From contig NZ_JAUAMB010000007.1 of NCBI RefSeq assembly GCF_031010175.1, positions 1 through 64,000 on the forward strand: a stretch of DNA of 64,000 bases, written 5' to 3'. Within the stretch, counting starts at the first letter, position 1, and each line of letters starts with the position of its first letter. The notes below the pieces were generated by a model. It ran no database searches. It saw nothing but the letters and a program-made list of their open reading frames with translations, and had not been told where the DNA came from. Both the position numbers and the translations under genes were made by a program. Shown piece by piece: positions 61,207-64,000 of this stretch. Source of the stretch: Halomonas sp. SpR1. Its GTDB lineage: Bacteria > Pseudomonadota > Gammaproteobacteria > Pseudomonadales > Halomonadaceae.

Positions 61207-61566
61207 AAGCGTTCCTTTTCGTTACGAGCCCACTTGATCCGGGCTCTCTTTCATTCCGTTGAATGTGGCTTGGCACCATTGCGCTGCAAGTTAGGAGTAA
61301 GAGGCACGTCGTGTGACTCAGCCTCCAAGCGTAATATGTGACCATGCTTTGCATGGCCCTGGGCAGAACAGTTTTCAATGGTTCACCATCTTCAGCGTAG
61401 CGGGTGAAAAGAAAATATTCGATTAACCATTTGGAACAATTGAAACTAACCCATCCATTTCTTGATCCTATGGACAACCCTACCTTCTTCTACAAGAATG
61501 GTACATATAAAAATAGTTGCATCATTTATTTCAACTGCGGACAACGATTCCGCTTCGTGAGACACC
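61207..61566. other. 360-bp intergenic region between the dehydrogenase and CDP-alcohol transferase genes
   Basis: The two genes are divergent, so promoters for both should lie here. I found no convincing protein-coding frame; one frame of 94 codons overlaps the dehydrogenase start and has no recognisable features. The last 100 bp are A/T-rich, as expected of a promoter. No clear repeat or riboswitch is visible. Confidence 0.5.
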
Positions 61567-62295
61567 ATGCCACTCTTCTCTAACGCTTCATCTTACACCC
61601 TGCCTAAACGTCTCTATGGCGCTGCAGAGCTACTGTTGGGCGGCATGTTGCTGATATTTTTGGGCAAAGGTCTGCCGCTCTTAATGGTGACTGCCGCAAA
61701 CTGGGGGGTGGCTATAGGCTTCTACATATTTATATCCACCCTGGTCATCATCTTCTGGCCTTACGGCTCACTAGGCTGGGCAAACCGAGTCACGTTGGCC
61801 CGAGCGGTTTTGGTTGCTCTCGTGGCCGGCGCGCTCGCCGACAATGCCTTTGTAGGCGGTATCTGGCAATGGCTGACGATCGCGGTGGTCGCTCTGCTAT
61901 TGGATGGTGTTGATGGCTGGATTGCCAGACGCACGAAAAGCCACACACGGTTCGGTGCGCGCTTTGATATGGAGCTGGATGCCCTACTGATTTTGCTACT
62001 GTGTGCAGGCTTGCTACGGCTGGAATCGCTGGGGCTTTGGGTGCTGTTAATAGGCGGAATGCGCTACCTGTTTATTGCTGCCAGCTGGCAGTTCCCGTGG
62101 CTCTCAAAACCGCTGTTTGCCAGCTTTCGACGCAAGGCTGTTTGTGTCTGGCAAGTGATAGCACTACTGCTGGCGTTGACACCTCTCACGTCTCATCTTC
62201 TTGCCAGCCTGCTCGCCATTAGCGCATTGATATCTCTTACCTATTCATTTGGTTTTGACGTTTGGTGGCTGTACCGAAAAACACAGCGCTCCTAG
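61567..62295 (+). CDS. CDP-alcohol phosphatidyltransferase family protein
   Basis: A 242-residue inner-membrane enzyme with about six helices. The family motif D-G-x2-A-R-x8-G-x3-D-x3-D is complete, from the DG in LDGVDGWIARR to the Asp pair in FDMELD. It would transfer a phospho-alcohol from a CDP-linked donor or attach a phosphatidyl group to an alcohol. Its place next to a flippase, a glycosyltransferase and GTP-derived metabolite genes suggests a membrane-linked product. The acceptor is unknown. No strong ribosome-binding site precedes the ATG. Confidence 0.87.
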   Translation: MPLFSNASSYTLPKRLYGAAELLLGGMLLIFLGKGLPLLMVTAANWGVAIGFYIFISTLVIIFWPYGSLGWANRVTLARAVLVALVAGALADNAFVGGIWQWLTIAVVALLLDGVDGWIARRTKSHTRFGARFDMELDALLILLLCAGLLRLESLGLWVLLIGGMRYLFIAASWQFPWLSKPLFASFRRKAVCVWQVIALLLALTPLTSHLLASLLAISALISLTYSFGFDVWWLYRKTQRS

Positions 62296-62524
62296 CACGC
62301 TGCATCTTATTAGCGAGCCGCTTGGCGGCTCCGAGCGGTAACGGCTTGGATAAGCTGTTTCTTCCTGACTCTAGTTATTTCGTTTACTGGGAGACCGTCG
62401 CGCGTATGACCTAGTGCTGGTATTACCTCGTAGGGGTGTACCCGTTGTCTACGATGACGCAGTGATTTCCTTATTGCAGAAGGCTCACTCTTTTTTATGC
62501 ATTCTTTGATATCGATGAAAATAC
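62296..62524. other. Intergenic region after the CDP-alcohol transferase gene
   Basis: A hairpin of arms GAGCCGC (62315-62321) and GCGGCTC (62325-62331) with a 3-base loop lies 20 bp after the stop and may end the transcript. A frame of 79 codons on the minus strand (62310-62549) would start inside the next terminator and resembles nothing I know, so I do not call it a gene. Confidence 0.5.
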
Positions 62525-62562
62525 AAAAAAGCCAGCTTTCACTGCGCATGAAAGCTGGCTTT
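62525..62562 (-). terminator. Strong rho-independent terminator of the copper-storage gene
   Basis: A 14-bp stem with arms AAAGCCAGCTTTCA and TGAAAGCTGGCTTT around a 7-base loop. On the minus strand it ends in six T residues; the plus side has only TTTGCTT. Confidence 0.9.
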
Positions 62563-62589
62563 GCTTAATCAATTAGGCTTTTATGCGTC

Positions 62590-62919
62590 TTAGGCAGCCA
62601 TCGCAGCGCACTCACTGGCGCAATGATGGCACGCTTTGGCACACTCCTGACAATGCTCAGCATCGTGTTTGGCACACTCATCGCCGCATGCTTTACACAT
62701 ATCAGCGCATATCCGACAGATTTCCTTGGCGTATTCACTCCCCTGAGCCATGAAAGAGGCTGCCAAGCGGCATATCTGTGCACATTGCCGATCCAAACGG
62801 ATGCACTCTGCCATCATTTTTACATCAACTTCCTGCAAGCAGGCCGCTGCGCAAGAGTCACAATAAACCGCACACACATTGCACGCTTCAATACATGACT
62901 TATTTTTTTCAAATTCCAT
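62590..62919 (-). CDS. Cysteine-rich four-helix copper-storage protein (Csp/DUF326)
   Basis: A 109-residue four-helix-bundle protein with 19 cysteines spread over the helices in CxxxC-type pattern (for example SCIEACNVCAVYCDSCAAAC). This is the Csp family that stores many Cu(I) ions inside the bundle. There is no signal peptide, so a cytosolic Csp3-like form is most likely. I chose the ATG at 62919 because AAGGAGGGT lies upstream and the family sequence begins there. It is monocistronic and ends at a strong terminator. Confidence 0.9.
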   Translation of the reverse strand: MEFEKNKSCIEACNVCAVYCDSCAAACLQEVDVKMMAECIRLDRQCAQICRLAASFMAQGSEYAKEICRICADMCKACGDECAKHDAEHCQECAKACHHCASECAAMAA

Positions 62920-63067
62920 CTTTCTACCCTCCTTGTCATCAAGCGAACGCACGGCCTGCTACCTGAACAGGCGTGACAAACCGCATGGTGAGTTCCTGAA
63001 GAACCCATTTAAAAGAGTAGAACAGAGAGCTTGCAATACAAGCGCAGCAAGCTGCGCCACTTGAGCT

Positions 63068-63538
63068 CTAACACTCCAACCCCAGGCGCTGGTGCCACTC
63101 GGCAAGGCTTTCATCCGGGTACTCATCGAAGCATTTATCCTGGAACTGGGCATTTACCTCAACCCAATCCGCCCTGCTTCCCAACATCATGTGTGTCCGC
63201 TTGGGTGGTGTTGGCAGAGGTGTATCGATTGCTGAGGCGAAAGGGTGTACAAGTTCGGGCCAGTCAGGGTCATAAACCCATAGCGACGTAGCGCAATGCT
63301 TGCAAAAATGCCGCTCTCCCGTGCTTTGCACACCATTAATGACCGCTCGGTAGATCGAGATGTGCTCATCGCCACTCACATTGAGGGTTTTACTATCGCC
63401 GCTGAGGTTGATGGCATAGCCGCCGCCACCTGCCGTTTTACGGCAAATAGAGCAGTAACAACGGTTGAATGGGTAGGGATGCTGAGACCTTACACTAAAC
63501 GTCACGGCCTGGCAGTGGCATGATCCTTTGAGCAGCAT
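63068..63538 (-). CDS. GFA (glutathione-dependent formaldehyde-activating/CENP-V) family protein
   Basis: A 156-residue zinc protein. The zinc ligands CHC (residues 7-9), CYCSIC and HFCKHC are all present, giving the usual two-zinc Mss4-like fold. The family includes proteins proposed to bind S-hydroxymethyl glutathione; function here is unproven. It is separated from the LysR gene by 186 bp, which contains a 12-bp tandem repeat. Confidence 0.9.
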   Translation of the reverse strand: MLLKGSCHCQAVTFSVRSQHPYPFNRCYCSICRKTAGGGGYAINLSGDSKTLNVSGDEHISIYRAVINGVQSTGERHFCKHCATSLWVYDPDWPELVHPFASAIDTPLPTPPKRTHMMLGSRADWVEVNAQFQDKCFDEYPDESLAEWHQRLGLEC

Positions 63539-63610
63539 AGTTACCTCCGTTTGCAGCGGTTACTCAAAATAAGTATCGAAGCGCGACTGCATGAACCGAG
63601 TGCGGTCTTC

Positions 63611-63658
63611 AGCTCTCTTTTAAGTTCTCTTTTAAGCTCTCTTTTAAGCTCACTCCTA
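63611..63658. repeat. Four 12-bp tandem units
   Basis: AGCTCTCTTTTA (63611), AGTTCTCTTTTA (63623), AGCTCTCTTTTA (63635) and AGCTCACTCCTA (63647) are in direct tandem. They lie between the GFA gene and the LysR gene. Confidence 0.95.
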
Positions 63659-63724
63659 ACATCTTAGCGCATAGGATCTCCGTCGCTTTCAACGGGAATG
63701 ATGGTTGCTGTTGGGGGGAGCGTT

Positions 63725-64000
63725 TCAACGCTCAGTCTTTAAGGCTTGCAGCAGTTCGGCCACGGCCAGTTCCCCTTCGGGTTCGTCAAACGCTTGGGCC
63801 AGAGAGCCTTGCACAAAACTTAAAAAACGATAGGCGGCAGGCGGTAAACGACGCTCTCTGCGCACAACAAAATGCCAGCGGCTTTTCAGCGGGAAACCTT
63901 GCAAAGGCAGCTCTTGAACACCTTTGGGCGAATCCGCCACTACGTGGCGGGACAGCACTGCCAGCCCCATCCCGGAGGCCACCGCCAGCCGGATCGCCTC
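63725..64000 (-). CDS. LysR-family regulator, C-terminal part (5' end outside window)
   Basis: The frame is open to base 64000 and ends at 63725, giving about 91 C-terminal residues. The sequence EAIRLAVASGMGLAVLSRHV and the following HFVVRRERRLPPAAYRFLSFV are typical of the effector-binding domain end of LysR-type regulators such as CbbR. The DNA-binding domain is outside the window, so the target is unknown. It faces toward the GFA gene. Confidence 0.85.
   Translation of the reverse strand, partial: EAIRLAVASGMGLAVLSRHVVADSPKGVQELPLQGFPLKSRWHFVVRRERRLPPAAYRFLSFVQGSLAQAFDEPEGELAVAELLQALKTER

Noticed and set aside
61279..61296. TTGGCACC-type sequence as a second sigma-54 promoter
   Set aside because: The GC dinucleotide is not 12 bases after GG.
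61193..61477. 94-codon frame upstream of the dehydrogenase
   Set aside because: It overlaps the real dehydrogenase start, lacks a ribosome-binding site and looks like promoter DNA translated by chance.
62310..62549. 79-codon minus-strand frame between the CDP-alcohol transferase and copper-storage genes
   Set aside because: Its start lies inside a strong terminator and the product matches no family I know.

Overview
The window looks like chromosomal DNA of a moderately halophilic gammaproteobacterium of the Halomonas type. The evidence is indirect: a PomAB-type (sodium) flagellar stator pair, Rhodobacter/Halomonas-style polyol catabolism, TRAP and tripartite tricarboxylate (TTT) transporters, and gammaproteobacterial envelope genes (LpxL, LpxR, OpgG, ManC). 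I saw no rRNA, tRNA or CRISPR array. Protein identities are read from motifs and remembered families, not from database searches.

Layout. 1-0.4 kb: the 3' end of an IS1380-type transposase. 0.4-2.2 kb: an FNT channel gene plus cyanase behind a possible sigma-54 promoter. 2.2-14.8 kb (minus strand): a sugar-alcohol regulon with SorC-type regulator, binding protein, two permeases, ATPase, HAD phosphatase, sorbitol dehydrogenase, P-loop kinase, mannitol dehydrogenase, xylulokinase and transaldolase, followed by a fructosamine-kinase-like gene. 15-22.5 kb: housekeeping genes (NIF3-like, two Nudix hydrolases, 2OG oxygenase, L,D-transpeptidase, PRC-barrel, OsmC, PomAB, MOSC). 22.6-31.1 kb: a gluconate regulon with GntR, two gluconokinases, one TTT and one TRAP transporter, and two matching promoters that each carry a GntR operator. 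31.2-38.2 kb: OhrR/Ohr and assorted stress and metabolism genes. 38.3-43.7 kb: a four-gene acyl-CoA oxidation set. 43.8-53.1 kb: an MFS carrier, small membrane proteins flanking an LpxL-type acyltransferase, ManC, a membrane sulfatase-like protein and OpgG.

53.2-62.3 kb is the most unusual part. It groups an FkbM methyltransferase, a creatininase-family amidohydrolase, a GTP cyclohydrolase II with a degenerate N-terminal half, a stand-alone RibD-type reductase, a polytopic flippase-like protein, a glycosyltransferase-methyltransferase fusion, a PTPS/QueD homologue lacking key catalytic residues, a BchC-like dehydrogenase without zinc ligands and a CDP-alcohol phosphatidyltransferase. I infer an undescribed pathway that starts from GTP and ends in a glycosylated, membrane-linked or exported product. 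62.6-64 kb: a cysteine-rich copper-storage protein, a GFA-family protein and a LysR regulator cut by the window edge.

A second theme is short tandem duplication. Units of about 12-18 bp, most often 14 bp, recur at gene borders and inside two coding starts.
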